In this document: positions 21,897-30,945 of the stretch, piece by piece
How positions within the stretch are numbered: the first letter of the stretch is position 1
How the letters are laid out: every line of letters begins with the position of its first letter
DNA from: Paenibacillus_F sp047238265
GTDB taxonomy: Bacteria > Bacillota > Bacilli > Paenibacillales > NBRC-103111
Reading direction: 5' to 3'
Length of the DNA stretch: 64,000 bases
Assembly: GCF_047238265.1 (NCBI RefSeq)
Contig: NZ_JBDFMM010000001.1
Location: 3,596,001-3,660,000 of the forward strand
Notes under the pieces: generated by a model
The model's input: only the letters and a program-made list of their open reading frames with translations
Database searches by the model: none
Told to the model about the DNA's origin: nothing
Translations under genes and position numbers: made by a program

Positions 21897-23381
21897 TTAG
21901 CTTAACATTTGCAGAGGCTCCGCGACCAGCTCGCCTTTTACGAGCCAGGTTTGCGGTTCCGTCACGCGTACGTGGGCGAAAGATCCGATCAGGCTCTTCG
22001 ATCCTCTGAAAAGAACGAGCTTATTCGTGCGGGTCCGTCCGGAGAGGACCTCCGAATTCTTCCGGCTCTCTCCCTCAACAAGAACTTCGACCACTTCACC
22101 GCGAAGCTTCTCGTTGCTTTCTTTACTGAAAGCTCCAAGTACCTCATTGAGCCGGTACAGACGCTCTTTCTTCACGTCCTCGGGAACGTTGTCTTCCATT
22201 GCGGCCGCCGGCGTCCCTTCACGCGGGGAATAAATGAACGAGTAGGCGAAATCGAACCGGACTTCCTTCACGAGGGACAATGTCTCTTCAAACTGCTCAT
22301 CCGTCTCTCCCGGGAAACCGACGATAATATCCGTGCTGAGCACCACATCGGGGATAGCCGTTTTGATTTTGCGCACAAGATCCAGGTACAGCTCACGGCT
22401 GTATTTGCGGCTCATTTTTTTCAGCACTTCCGTGCTTCCCGATTGGACCGGCAGATGGATATGCTCCATCAAATTTCCTTTGTGTGAAAGCACTTCGACC
22501 AGATGATCGTCAAAATCACGCGGGTGCGAAGTGGTAAACCGGATTCTCGGCACGTCGATTTTACGGATATCCGCCATCAGATCTCCGAAGGAATACGAGA
22601 TATCCTCGAAATCTTTGCCGTATGCGTTAACGTTCTGCCCCAGCAGCGTGATTTCCTTAAACCCTTGACGGGCCAGATCGCGCACCTCCGCCAAGACGTC
22701 CTCCGGACGACGGCTCCGCTCCTTGCCGCGGGTATACGGCACGATACAGTAGGTGCAGAACTTGTCGCAGCCGTACATAATGTTCACCCAGGCGCGCATG
22801 CCTTCCCGCTTCTTGGGCAGGTTCTCGATGATGTCGCCTTCTTTGGACCACACTTCCACGACCATTTCCTTGCTCAAGTAAGCATCCTGCAGAAGGGCCG
22901 GAAGCCGGTGAATGTTGTGGGTGCCGAAAATGAGATCGACATGCCCGTGTTTTTGTAAGATCCGCTTAACGACGCCTTCCTCTTGAGACATGCAGCCGCA
23001 GACTCCGAGCACCAGATTCGGCTTTTCCGTCTTGAGGCTCTTCAGGTGTCCCAGCTCGCCGAATACCTTGTCTTCCGCATTCTCACGGATCGCGCAGGTA
23101 TTGAGAAGAATCACATCGGCTTCCTGTTTCTCTTCCGTTGAGGTATACCCCAGCTCTTCGAGCATGCCTTTCATCGTTTCCGTATCATGTTCGTTCATTT
23201 GACAGCCGTACGTGCGAATCATGTACCGCTTGCCTTTGCCAAACTCCTTCATCTCTTCCGGGATGTTGAAATCATACAGCACTTCAATGTTTTCCTTGCC
23301 GCGCTGTTTCGCATCCTTATAAGAAGGAGGTTGAAAATAGATCGAAAAATCCTTATCGGATTTAGCGGTTTTCACCGTCAT
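21897..23381 (-). CDS. miaB: tRNA-2-methylthio-N6-dimethylallyladenosine synthase MiaB
   Basis: Radical-SAM methylthiotransferase that converts i6A to ms2i6A at position 37 of tRNAs, with two iron-sulphur clusters. Of 494 aa, the N-terminal UPF0004 domain has the three auxiliary-cluster cysteines (TYGCQMNEHDTE, NTCAIREN, GVCGC). The radical-SAM motif is CDKFCTYCIVPYTRG, and the C-terminal TRAM domain ends near residue 490. The N-terminus is extended by about 50 residues over MiaB of Gram-negatives, as usual in Bacilli. AGGAGG lies before the ATG. The next gene ymcA follows after 33 bp, as in B. subtilis. Confidence 0.96.
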   Translation of the reverse strand: MTVKTAKSDKDFSIYFQPPSYKDAKQRGKENIEVLYDFNIPEEMKEFGKGKRYMIRTYGCQMNEHDTETMKGMLEELGYTSTEEKQEADVILLNTCAIRENAEDKVFGELGHLKSLKTEKPNLVLGVCGCMSQEEGVVKRILQKHGHVDLIFGTHNIHRLPALLQDAYLSKEMVVEVWSKEGDIIENLPKKREGMRAWVNIMYGCDKFCTYCIVPYTRGKERSRRPEDVLAEVRDLARQGFKEITLLGQNVNAYGKDFEDISYSFGDLMADIRKIDVPRIRFTTSHPRDFDDHLVEVLSHKGNLMEHIHLPVQSGSTEVLKKMSRKYSRELYLDLVRKIKTAIPDVVLSTDIIVGFPGETDEQFEETLSLVKEVRFDFAYSFIYSPREGTPAAAMEDNVPEDVKKERLYRLNEVLGAFSKESNEKLRGEVVEVLVEGESRKNSEVLSGRTRTNKLVLFRGSKSLIGSFAHVRVTEPQTWLVKGELVAEPLQMLS

Positions 23382-23460
23382 TTCGCCATTCCTCCTGAAT
23401 ATTCCATGCTGGACTCATAAATCTGATTATACCATGCCTGGTCCCCGGACAAAAGAAGAA

Positions 23461-23500
23461 AGAGCCGGGCAGAGGAAATCAGCTCCCCGTACACGGCTCT
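23461..23500 (-). terminator. Terminator of pduL-like gene
   Basis: AGAGCCG/CGGCTCT stem, with TTCTTCTTTTG on the minus strand. It sits between the pduL-like stop and the miaB start. Confidence 0.7.
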
Positions 23501-23535
23501 TCGCAGGCTTCCGGACGATTTGTCCGGCCCGCTTC

Positions 23536-24105
23536 CTAATCTACAATAATTCCGACATCGCCTGTTTTAAGCCCTGCGGCGTTGCCTTCATCCGTATCGA
23601 TATGCATATCCAAGGCGAACTGGTCCGAAACGCGGGCAATGACATCCTCGAAGATGACGGGACGATCCGTTTCCACGCGGACTCGCAGTCGCTGCTTGTC
23701 CTCTATGCCCCATTTCTTCGCGTCTTCCGTATGGAAATGGATGTGACGGGCCGCAACGATCACGCCTTCTTCCAGCTCCACCTCACCCTTGGGACCCACA
23801 ATCTTGATTCCCGGCGTTCCTTCAATGTTCCCGGATTCGCGTACCGGCGGATTAACGCCGAGTGCGAAAGCATCCGTGCGAGATATTTCCAGTTGGGAAA
23901 TATTCCGGGCCGGTCCCAGGATACGAACCTTGTCAAACCGGCCCTTGGGACCGACGACCGCTACGGTTTCACCTGCAGCGAATTGTCCCGGCTGGGACAG
24001 GTCTTTCAGAACAGTCAGCTCATAGCCCTCACCGAACAGGCGGGCAATATGCTCCGGCTTCAAATGAATATGACGGGCGGAAATCCCGATAGGTATTTGT
24101 TTCAT
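23536..24105 (-). CDS. pduL: PduL-type phosphate acyltransferase
   Basis: CoA-dependent phosphate acyltransferase (acetyl- or propanoyl-CoA + Pi to acyl phosphate + CoA), unrelated to Pta. Two PduL domains are visible: the ISARHIHLKPEHIARLFG segment and the second VAARHIHFHTEDAKKWGI segment with zinc-binding histidines, followed by the EGNAAGLKTGDVGIIVD end. At 189 aa (from ATG 24105) it is the compact cytosolic form without a microcompartment targeting peptide. No shell or diol dehydratase genes occur nearby, so it is not a Pdu operon gene. It lies after korAB, whose product acyl-CoA could feed it (inference). Confidence 0.88.
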   Translation of the reverse strand: MKQIPIGISARHIHLKPEHIARLFGEGYELTVLKDLSQPGQFAAGETVAVVGPKGRFDKVRILGPARNISQLEISRTDAFALGVNPPVRESGNIEGTPGIKIVGPKGEVELEEGVIVAARHIHFHTEDAKKWGIEDKQRLRVRVETDRPVIFEDVIARVSDQFALDMHIDTDEGNAAGLKTGDVGIIVD

Positions 24106-24189
24106 TCTGTCTTCATCCCTTCCTGTATCCATTCTCTGTCTCTACAGCAGCTTCTCCCCCTCAGTTTAACCTCTACGCGCCGAAAAAAA

Positions 24190-24215
24190 AAGCGCACAGA
24201 TCACTCTGCACGCTT
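24190..24215 (-). terminator. Terminator of korAB
   Basis: AAGCGTGCAGA/TCTGTGCGCTT stem with GTGA loop and T9 on the minus strand, directly after the korB stop. Confidence 0.9.
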
Positions 24216-24226
24216 TTCTGTCCCGC

Positions 24227-25093
24227 TTATTTGAATTCTGCAACCAATTTGTCAAAATCAGCCTGGCTCAGCTTCATATCCTGATTGGCAAGTCCTTCTT
24301 CTTTAAAGCCGGTAACGAGATTCTCGTAGCTCGGCTTCGTTGTATTCTGATAAATAATGCCGGTGAGCATGCCGTCGGTTTCCATCAGCTTCGTCATCGC
24401 CTGGATCCGGTTGCTCGGATCGTAATCCGGAATCGTCTCCAGATCCACGATATTTTCCTTGAACCAGTCGTACGTGTTCACTTTGTTGAACGTAACGCAC
24501 GGGCTGAATACGTTAATCAGCGAGAAGCCTTGGTGCTTGATGCCTTCTTCGATGATATGCGTCAGCTGTTTCAAATTGCTGGAGAAAGACTGCGCCACGA
24601 AAGTCGCGCCCGCAGCAAGCGCCATCTCAAGAGGCGCCAGAGGCGTTTCGATGGAACCGCTCGGCGTACTCTTCGTTTTGAAGCCTTCGCCGCTTCGCGG
24701 AGACGTCTGGCCTTTAGTCAGGCCGTAAATCTGGTTGTCCATGACGATATAGGTCATGTCGATGTTGCGGCGGATCGCATGGACCGTATGAGCCATGCCG
24801 ATCGCGAATCCGTCGCCGTCGCCGCCGGAAGCCAGAACGGTCAATTCGCGGTTCGCCATTTTAAGTCCTTGGGCAATCGGCAGGGAACGGCCGTGAATCC
24901 CGTGAAAGCCGTAGCAGTTCACATAGCCGGAGATACGGCCGGAGCAGCCGATACCGGAGACGATCGCCAATTGCTCGGGTTCCAGTCCCACATTTGCGGC
25001 AGCGCGCTGAATGGAGGCCTGAACGGAGAAATCTCCGCAGCCCGGGCACCAGTTAGGCTTTACATTGTTGCGGAAATCTTTTAACGTTGCCAT
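24227..25093 (-). CDS. korB: 2-oxoacid:ferredoxin oxidoreductase beta subunit
   Basis: Thiamine-diphosphate-binding subunit of a 2-oxoglutarate-type ferredoxin oxidoreductase, about 288 aa. The N-terminal NWCPGCGDFSVQ motif is the cysteine pair of the Kor/Por beta family, and the TPP-Mg signature is GDGDGFAIG...N with VMDNQIYGLTKGQTSPRS. The ATG at 25093 is chosen because GGAG lies 11 bp upstream; it overlaps the korA end by 13 bp, so translation is coupled. With KorA it would decarboxylate a 2-oxoacid to acyl-CoA and reduce ferredoxin. Confidence 0.93.
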   Translation of the reverse strand: MATLKDFRNNVKPNWCPGCGDFSVQASIQRAAANVGLEPEQLAIVSGIGCSGRISGYVNCYGFHGIHGRSLPIAQGLKMANRELTVLASGGDGDGFAIGMAHTVHAIRRNIDMTYIVMDNQIYGLTKGQTSPRSGEGFKTKSTPSGSIETPLAPLEMALAAGATFVAQSFSSNLKQLTHIIEEGIKHQGFSLINVFSPCVTFNKVNTYDWFKENIVDLETIPDYDPSNRIQAMTKLMETDGMLTGIIYQNTTKPSYENLVTGFKEEGLANQDMKLSQADFDKLVAEFK

Positions 25094-26832
25094 GCTACAG
25101 TCAGCTCCTTGCATTCTTGATAAATTTCGGACGGCAGGAACGGGGTTCCGTCGTATTTCAGCATGTTCTTGATTTTATCGGCACTGCCTGCATTCAGCTT
25201 GATCAGGTTTGCCAGCTGTGCAGTCGCGTTATTTTCGACGACAATTACATGTTTTGCTTTCTCCAGGTGAGGCTTCAGCTCTTCGGCAGGGAAAGGATGC
25301 AGCAGACGAACGTGAACATGGTTCGTTGCAAGGCCGTCCTTCTCGAGTCTGCCTCTTGCTTCCTCAATCGTACCGCCCGTCGAGCTCATGCCGATGATCA
25401 GGACATCCGGCTCTTCATGCGGCGCGTTGACGAGAATCGGGTTGGTTACTTCCACGTGCTTGAGCTTCTCCAGCCGCTTATCCATCATTTTCTTCCGGTT
25501 TACCGGACTCTCGGACGGACGGCCTTCCTGGTCATGTTCAACGCCTGTCACGTGATGCAGGCCGTACTTCACGCCCGGCAGCACACGCGGCGAGACGCCG
25601 TTCTCCGTAAACTCATAACGCTTGAACAGTTGTTTGCTGTCCTCGACTTCCTCAGGCTGCGCGACGAGATTGCCGCGTTCAATAACGATTCTATTATAAT
25701 CCAGCACCTCGGAAGACTGCTTGCCCAGCGAAAGCTGGAGGTCTGTCAGCAGAATGACCGGAAGCTGCAATTTTTCCGCAATGTTAAACGCTTCGATCGT
25801 ATCGTAGAAGCACTCTTCGATCGAGCTCGGCGCGAGCACGACTTTGGGGATCTCACCGTGCGTGCCGTAAATCATGGCATTCACGTCACTTTGTTCCTGT
25901 TTGGTCGGAAGTCCCGTACTCGGGCCGCCGCGCTGTGTATCCACGATCACGACAGGCGTTTCCGTCATGCCGGCCAGACCGATCGCTTCCATCATCAGGG
26001 ACAATCCGGGACCGGCCGAGGCCGTCATGGCGCGTACGCCGCCGTAGCTGGCGCCGATTGCCATCGTACAAGCCGATATCTCGTCCTCTGTCTGGATAAC
26101 GGCTCCGCCGAATTTAGGAAGCACCTTCGTCAAGTATTCCATAATCTCCGAAGCCGGAGTGATGGGATAAGCCGGCATAAAGCGGCAGCCCGCGGCTACC
26201 GCCCCGAGAGCGATGGCGTCGTTGCCGATCATGAACAGCTTCTGCTCGCCGTCCGCAGGCTCCAGCTGCAGTTCTACGATCGGACCTCCGGCGAGCTCCA
26301 GCACGGATTCCGCGCCTTTGCGAACCGCCTCGATATTCTTCTCGACCACGGCCGCGCCTTTGCGTCCGAACTCCTCTTCGACCGCTTTGTTGAATACGTC
26401 TAAAGGCAGCCCCAGAAGCGCCCAGGAAGCGCCGGAAGCCGCCATATTTTTAAACAGGGAAGTTCCAAGCTCTTCCGCAATCGCCGTGATCGGCACCGGG
26501 AACAGACGCGCGTTAACGCCTTCCGGCAGGGTGGGATTAAATTTCGCGTCCGCGACAATCACGCCGTGGACTCCCAGCTCATGAGAGTTCAAATCAATCG
26601 TTTCCTGGTCGAAAGCGACCAAAATATCCAAATCATCGGAAATCGAGCGAATCGGTTTCGTACTGATACGGATTTTATTGTTCGTATGTCCTCCCTTGAT
26701 GCGCGAAGAGAAGTGACGGTAGCCGTACAAATAGTATCCGAGACGGTTAAGCGCCGTCGAGAAAATACGGTCCGTACTTTCTACACCCTCCCCTTGTTGT
26801 CCCCCGATCTTCCACGATAACTGACTAATCAC
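25081..26832 (-). CDS. korA: 2-oxoacid:ferredoxin oxidoreductase alpha subunit (gamma-alpha fusion)
   Basis: About 583 aa. The first ~190 residues are a fused gamma domain (WKIGGQQGEGVESTDRI, YGYRHFSSRIKGGHTN). A short linker is followed by the alpha domain with its pyrophosphate-binding region (GNDAIALGAVAAGCRFMPAYPITPASEIMEYL) and CoA-facing C-terminus. The GTG at 26832 follows AGGAG by 10 bp and starts VISQLSWK, the usual start of this family; the ATG 57 bp upstream lacks an RBS. No [4Fe-4S] ferredoxin domain is fused, so it must use a separate ferredoxin. The partner beta subunit overlaps downstream. Confidence 0.93.
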   Translation of the reverse strand: MISQLSWKIGGQQGEGVESTDRIFSTALNRLGYYLYGYRHFSSRIKGGHTNNKIRISTKPIRSISDDLDILVAFDQETIDLNSHELGVHGVIVADAKFNPTLPEGVNARLFPVPITAIAEELGTSLFKNMAASGASWALLGLPLDVFNKAVEEEFGRKGAAVVEKNIEAVRKGAESVLELAGGPIVELQLEPADGEQKLFMIGNDAIALGAVAAGCRFMPAYPITPASEIMEYLTKVLPKFGGAVIQTEDEISACTMAIGASYGGVRAMTASAGPGLSLMMEAIGLAGMTETPVVIVDTQRGGPSTGLPTKQEQSDVNAMIYGTHGEIPKVVLAPSSIEECFYDTIEAFNIAEKLQLPVILLTDLQLSLGKQSSEVLDYNRIVIERGNLVAQPEEVEDSKQLFKRYEFTENGVSPRVLPGVKYGLHHVTGVEHDQEGRPSESPVNRKKMMDKRLEKLKHVEVTNPILVNAPHEEPDVLIIGMSSTGGTIEEARGRLEKDGLATNHVHVRLLHPFPAEELKPHLEKAKHVIVVENNATAQLANLIKLNAGSADKIKNMLKYDGTPFLPSEIYQECKELTVAWQR

Positions 26833-27055
26833 CTTGCGTCCACTCCTTTTGATGGTGAGCTGCTCCGCCTCTTGCAAACCATTTTGCAAAACGAGCCCTG
26901 CTTAGAACGATGCTTGTATGATAGATTGTAGGATATAAAAAAATTTTTTCAAGCTATCCAAATTCTATTCCTAGACCCCGTAAATTGCAAGGGTTTTCCG
27001 TAAAAGGGACAGATAGCTTTTTTAGATGATACCCATATCAAAAAGAGATCGCTCT

Positions 27056-27994
27056 CTAGGACACCGGCAGACTGCGTTCCAGGAAGGCGTACCCGTTCTG
27101 CCAGAGGAACTTCTGGGCTTGTACGGGCGTGTAGTGCTTGTACAGTTCATTGGCCAGGTTCGCGTACATGCCGGCGTTCTCCAGTCCCCGGATGTATTTG
27201 TCAATCCCGTCGAAATCCGATCCGAAGCCGATAAAGTCTTCTCCGCCCAGCGAGCAGATATGATCGATATGCCGGAAAAGATCGGTAATGAAAACCGAAC
27301 CGGTCTTCTTCACAAACCAGGGGACGAAGGTAATCCCGATCATTCCTTTCCGCTCGATAAGGCGGCGGATTTGTCCATCGGTCAAATTCCGCGGATGGTC
27401 GCATGCCGATTTGGCATTGGAATGGGAAGCGAAAAGATGCAGGCCGGATACGTCGGCAGCTTCCCAGAATGCCTTTTCTGACAAATGAGAAGCATCCAGC
27501 ATAAGCCCGAGCTGATTACTTTCTTTTATCAACTGCTGCCCCCGGAGGGTGAAGCCCCCGTTTCGCGTCTCCATGGCCCCGTCCACCGCCCAGTTCGCGA
27601 AATTCCAGGCGGGACCTAAGCTTCTCAGCCCCAGCCGGTAAAGAATGCGCAGGTGAGCCAGGCTTCCTCTGAGTCCTTCCGCGCCTTCGAGAGTAAGCAG
27701 TACGCCCCGCTTGCCCGTCGTCAGTACGTGCTGAAGGTCCGAGCGGCTCCGGATCAGAACGATATCGGGATTGCAAAGCACTCTTCTGTGCAGAATGTCC
27801 ACATATTCCAAAATGTGTCCCACGTCCGGGTTCTTGATTTCTTCCGGCAGGTAGACTGCCATAAACTGGATTTTGACTCCACCCTGCTTCATAAGCGGAT
27901 AATTTACATCCAACAAAGGCTCGCCCGCGTTAAAATCAAGCAGCGGATCCCGGTACATCTTCATCAAAGCATCGCAGTGAGCGTCGATTATCAT
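27056..27994 (-). CDS. Membrane dipeptidase-type zinc peptidase (renal dipeptidase family)
   Basis: Zinc-dependent dipeptidase of the amidohydrolase-like M19 fold, 312 aa. Metal ligands are visible: H7-x-D9 in DAHCDAL, the bridging Glu in LTLEGAEGL, and His residues in DASHLSEKAFW and ASHSNAKS. No signal peptide is present, so it is cytoplasmic here, unlike the eukaryotic GPI-anchored form. GGAGGTAACC lies upstream of the ATG. It sits between korA and spoVS, at the position of tdh-kbl in B. subtilis, and converts dipeptides, perhaps D-containing peptides. Family assignment is firm; substrate is not. Confidence 0.88.
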   Translation of the reverse strand: MIIDAHCDALMKMYRDPLLDFNAGEPLLDVNYPLMKQGGVKIQFMAVYLPEEIKNPDVGHILEYVDILHRRVLCNPDIVLIRSRSDLQHVLTTGKRGVLLTLEGAEGLRGSLAHLRILYRLGLRSLGPAWNFANWAVDGAMETRNGGFTLRGQQLIKESNQLGLMLDASHLSEKAFWEAADVSGLHLFASHSNAKSACDHPRNLTDGQIRRLIERKGMIGITFVPWFVKKTGSVFITDLFRHIDHICSLGGEDFIGFGSDFDGIDKYIRGLENAGMYANLANELYKHYTPVQAQKFLWQNGYAFLERSLPVS

Positions 27995-28044
27995 GGTTAC
28001 CTCCGGGCTTTTTAATAGAACCTGCCGTGCATGATGCGAAAAAA

Positions 28045-28071
28045 ACCTGTCTACAGAGTATGTAAACAGGT
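28045..28071 (-). terminator. Terminator of spoVS
   Basis: ACCTGT/ACAGGT stem with inner TACA/TGTA pairing and T7 on the minus strand, 38 bp after the spoVS stop. Confidence 0.8.
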
Positions 28072-28108
28072 CCGTTCATGTATGTACAACCCGAGGAGCG
28101 ATCGTGCA

Positions 28109-28369
28109 TCATCTCGGCTCTACAATGAGTTTGATCGCCGTCCGGTCTTCCCCGTCAATGACGATGTCTGTAAAGGCGGGTACACAAATTAAGTCGACTC
28201 CACTGGGCGCCACAAATCCTCTTGCGATCGCTACCGCTTTGATTGCCTGGTTCAGAGCACCCGCGCCAATGGCTTGAAGCTCCGCCGCCCCGCGCTCCCG
28301 TAACACGCCTGCAAGCGCCCCTGCTACGGAGTTTGGATTGGATTTTGCTGAAACTTTTAATACTTCCAT
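28109..28369 (-). CDS. spoVS: Stage V sporulation protein S
   Basis: An 86-aa SpoVS protein, the standard length. It has an Alba-like fold and the conserved core SNPNSVAGALAGVLRERG...IGAGALNQAIKAVAIARGFVAPSGVDLICVPAFTDI. It promotes late sporulation and coat assembly in B. subtilis, with an unknown molecular activity. AAGGAGGT is 8 bp before the ATG. A sigma-H-type promoter is at 28434-28459. It sits between ymdB and the dipeptidase, consistent with the B. subtilis order. Confidence 0.97.
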   Translation of the reverse strand: MEVLKVSAKSNPNSVAGALAGVLRERGAAELQAIGAGALNQAIKAVAIARGFVAPSGVDLICVPAFTDIVIDGEDRTAIKLIVEPR

Positions 28370-28433
28370 GGAAAAGTACCTCCTTGGGTTGATGGATAAA
28401 GGATTAAGGATAAAGGTTTCCTCTTTCCATCCT

Positions 28434-28459
28434 ATTCGGACAGGTGATCAAACATTCCT
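28434..28459 (-). promoter_or_regulatory. Sigma-H-type promoter of spoVS
   Basis: AGGAATG (-35), 14-bp spacer, CGAAT (-10) against the sigma-H consensus AGGAWWT-N12-14-RGAAT; one mismatch (C for R). Transcription would start about 55 bp before the spoVS start. spoVS is a sigma-H gene in B. subtilis. Confidence 0.6.
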
Positions 28460-28522
28460 GACCGGAAATCCCCGAGAGGTACAAGTTAAATCGTCATGCG
28501 TCAGGTTGGCTGCTCGCGCCTT

Positions 28523-29317
28523 TTATTCGAAAAGAAGATCTTCTTCGTTGATCCGAATGAGCTCGATCTTCCCGGCTTTGCCTGTCGTATCGTCGAGATC
28601 GATGACGGTCGCATGGAAATGCCACTGCCCTTCGTCCACGACGAATCGTACCGGAAGCTGCGTCGTAAACTTACGCAGAACGGCTGTGCGCTCCATACCG
28701 AGGACGCCGTCGCGGGGACCTACCATCCCTACATCCGTCACGTAGGCCGTTCCCTGGGGCAGGATGCGGTTATCGTTCGTCTGGACATGTGTATGCGTCC
28801 CTACGACCGCCGAAACACGGCCGTCCAGGTGCCAGCCCATGGCGATCTTCTCCGACGTTGTCTCCGCGTGGAAATCGACGAAAATATGCTTGTACTTTCC
28901 TTTCGCCGCCTCGAGAATCTCGTCTACCTTGCGGAACGGACAGTCGATCGGCGGAAGAAAAGTCCGTCCCTGGAGATTGATAAGCAGGATCTCCTGGTTG
29001 CGGACCTTCAAAACGGTATGGCCCCGACCCGGCGCTCCTTCGGGAAAATTGGCCGGACGCACCATCTGAACTTCATCGTCGATGAAATCAAAAATCTCTT
29101 TCTGGTCCCAAGTGTGGTTTCCGAGCGTTATTCCGTGAATCCCGAGCTGGTAGAGCTCCTTCGTGATTTGCGAGGTAATCCCCCGGCCTCCGGCCGCATT
29201 TTCACCGTTTGCGATAAATACCGCGTTGGCATATTTTAATTTCAGTTTAGGCACCATCGTTTTTACTGCATTCCGGCCGACTGATCCGACAATATCTCCG
29301 ATAAATACGATCTTAAT
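28523..29317 (-). CDS. ymdB: YmdB-type metallophosphoesterase (2',3'-cyclic nucleotide phosphodiesterase)
   Basis: A 264-aa cytoplasmic metallophosphoesterase. With an ATT start at 29317 it begins with the family N-terminus KIVFIGDIVGSVGRNAVKT, then NGENAAGG, GNHTWDQ, VDFHAETTSEK and GTHTHVQTND, matching all metal-site motifs (D8, N, H). The first ATG (29257) would lose the D8 loop and 20 residues, and AGGAG lies 9 bp before the ATT. In B. subtilis YmdB hydrolyses cyclic nucleotides and affects biofilm heterogeneity. It follows rny by 84 bp, as in Bacillus. Confidence 0.92.
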   Translation of the reverse strand: MKIVFIGDIVGSVGRNAVKTMVPKLKLKYANAVFIANGENAAGGRGITSQITKELYQLGIHGITLGNHTWDQKEIFDFIDDEVQMVRPANFPEGAPGRGHTVLKVRNQEILLINLQGRTFLPPIDCPFRKVDEILEAAKGKYKHIFVDFHAETTSEKIAMGWHLDGRVSAVVGTHTHVQTNDNRILPQGTAYVTDVGMVGPRDGVLGMERTAVLRKFTTQLPVRFVVDEGQWHFHATVIDLDDTTGKAGKIELIRINEEDLLFE

Positions 29318-29359
29318 AACCCATCACTCCTGCCTCTTTCTCTTTCGGCTAAAAAAAGG

Positions 29360-29384
29360 AAAAGTGGCTTACGCAGCCACTTTT
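29360..29384 (-). terminator. Terminator of rny
   Basis: AAAAGTGGCT/AGCCACTTTT stem with a GCGTA loop, followed by CCTTTTTTT on the minus strand. Confidence 0.85.
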
Positions 29385-29400
29385 CACAAGTATACTTCTT

Positions 29401-30945
29401 TTATTTGGCGTATTCAACCGCACGGGTTTCACGAATGACCGTAACTTTGATATGACCGGGATAGTCAAGCTCGTTCTCGATCTTCTTCGTAATATCGCGG
29501 GCAAGTCTGAACGCTTCCGCATCGTCGATTTTCTCCGGTTGAACCATGACGCGAACCTCGCGTCCGGCCTGGATGGCGTACGATTTCTCCACGCCTTCGA
29601 ACGATTCCGAAATGCCCTCAAGCTTCTCAAGACGCTTGATATAAGTTTCCAGCGTTTCCCGGCGTGCACCCGGTCTTGCCGCGGACAAGGCGTCCGCCGC
29701 TCCGACGAGCATGGCGATAACCGAGGTCGCTTCCACGTCTCCGTGGTGGGAAGCGATACTGTTCACAACGACAGGATGTTCCTTGTACTTTTTGGCGATT
29801 TCAACACCGATTTCAACGTGTGACCCTTCAACTTCGTGGTCAAGCGCTTTACCGATGTCATGCAGAAGCCCGGCACGTTTCGCCAATGTTACGTCTTCGC
29901 CGAGTTCTCCAGCCATCAAACCGGAAAGATAAGCAACTTCCATCGAGTGTTTGAGAACGTTCTGTCCGTAGCTTGTACGGAATTTGAGACGTCCCAGAAT
30001 TTTGATCAGATCCGGATGCAGACCGTGTACGCCCACTTCGAACGTAGCTTGTTCCCCATACTCGCGAATCCGCTCGTCCACTTCCTTGCGGGACTTCTCC
30101 ACCATCTCTTCGATACGAGCCGGATGAATACGTCCGTCGGCCACGAGCTTCTCAAGCGAGGTACGCGCGATTTCCCGGCGGATCGGATCAAAGCCGGACA
30201 AAATAACGGCTTCCGGAGTATCGTCGATAATAAGATCGATCCCCGTCAAAGTTTCAAGTGCACGGATATTACGGCCTTCACGACCGATAATCCGGCCTTT
30301 CATTTCTTCATTCGGAAGACTTACGACAGATACCGTCGTTTCGGCAACATGGTCGGCAGCGCAGCGCTGAATGGCGAGCGTGATGATTTCACGGGCTTTC
30401 TTGTCGCCTTCTTCTTTGGCCTGCTGCTCTATTTCTTTAATAAGTTGTGCGGTTTCATGACGAACTTCCTGTTCAACGCCGGATAGGATGATGGTCTTCG
30501 CTTCTTCCATGGTCATGCCGGAAATACGTTCGAGTTCCGATACCTGTTTGCGGTAGAGCTCATCAATCTGATTCTGCGTTTCTTCAATTCTCTTCTCTTT
30601 GTTGGCGACTTGCTCTTCTTTGCGTTCAAGAGATTCTAATTTTTTATCCAGCGACTCCTCTTTTTGCAACAATCGTCTTTCATGTCGTTGAGATTCATTT
30701 CGACGTTCACGAATGTCTTTTTCAGCTTCGGCCCGGAGCTTATGAACTTCATCTTTCGCTTCCAATACCGTTTCTTTTTTCAGTGCCTCCGCTTCTTTGC
30801 GGGCATTTTCTACAATTTGTGCAGCGGCTGTTTCAGCACTGGAAATTTTCGCTTCTGCAAGAGACTTGCGGATAAAATAACCAATCCCTAAGCAAATAAC
30901 GCCAACAACGAGAATGATCAGGACCCAGATAATTGGATTCATCAT
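29401..30945 (-). CDS. rny: Ribonuclease Y
   Basis: Membrane-bound 5'-sensitive endoribonuclease that starts mRNA decay, 514 aa. Domain order: N-terminal TM helix (about 5-28, IIWVLIILVVGVICLGIGYF), a long coiled coil (about 35-195), KH domain (about 205-265, ETTVSVVSLPNEEMKGRIIGREGRN), HD domain (about 330-425) with HSMEVAYLSG and LLHDIGKALDHEVEGSH metal ligands, and a C-terminal RNA-binding region. The ATG at 30945 has GAGGAG 6 bp upstream. It pairs functionally with YmcA elsewhere in the window. A sigma-A promoter lies at 31182. Confidence 0.97.
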   Translation of the reverse strand: MMNPIIWVLIILVVGVICLGIGYFIRKSLAEAKISSAETAAAQIVENARKEAEALKKETVLEAKDEVHKLRAEAEKDIRERRNESQRHERRLLQKEESLDKKLESLERKEEQVANKEKRIEETQNQIDELYRKQVSELERISGMTMEEAKTIILSGVEQEVRHETAQLIKEIEQQAKEEGDKKAREIITLAIQRCAADHVAETTVSVVSLPNEEMKGRIIGREGRNIRALETLTGIDLIIDDTPEAVILSGFDPIRREIARTSLEKLVADGRIHPARIEEMVEKSRKEVDERIREYGEQATFEVGVHGLHPDLIKILGRLKFRTSYGQNVLKHSMEVAYLSGLMAGELGEDVTLAKRAGLLHDIGKALDHEVEGSHVEIGVEIAKKYKEHPVVVNSIASHHGDVEATSVIAMLVGAADALSAARPGARRETLETYIKRLEKLEGISESFEGVEKSYAIQAGREVRVMVQPEKIDDAEAFRLARDITKKIENELDYPGHIKVTVIRETRAVEYAK

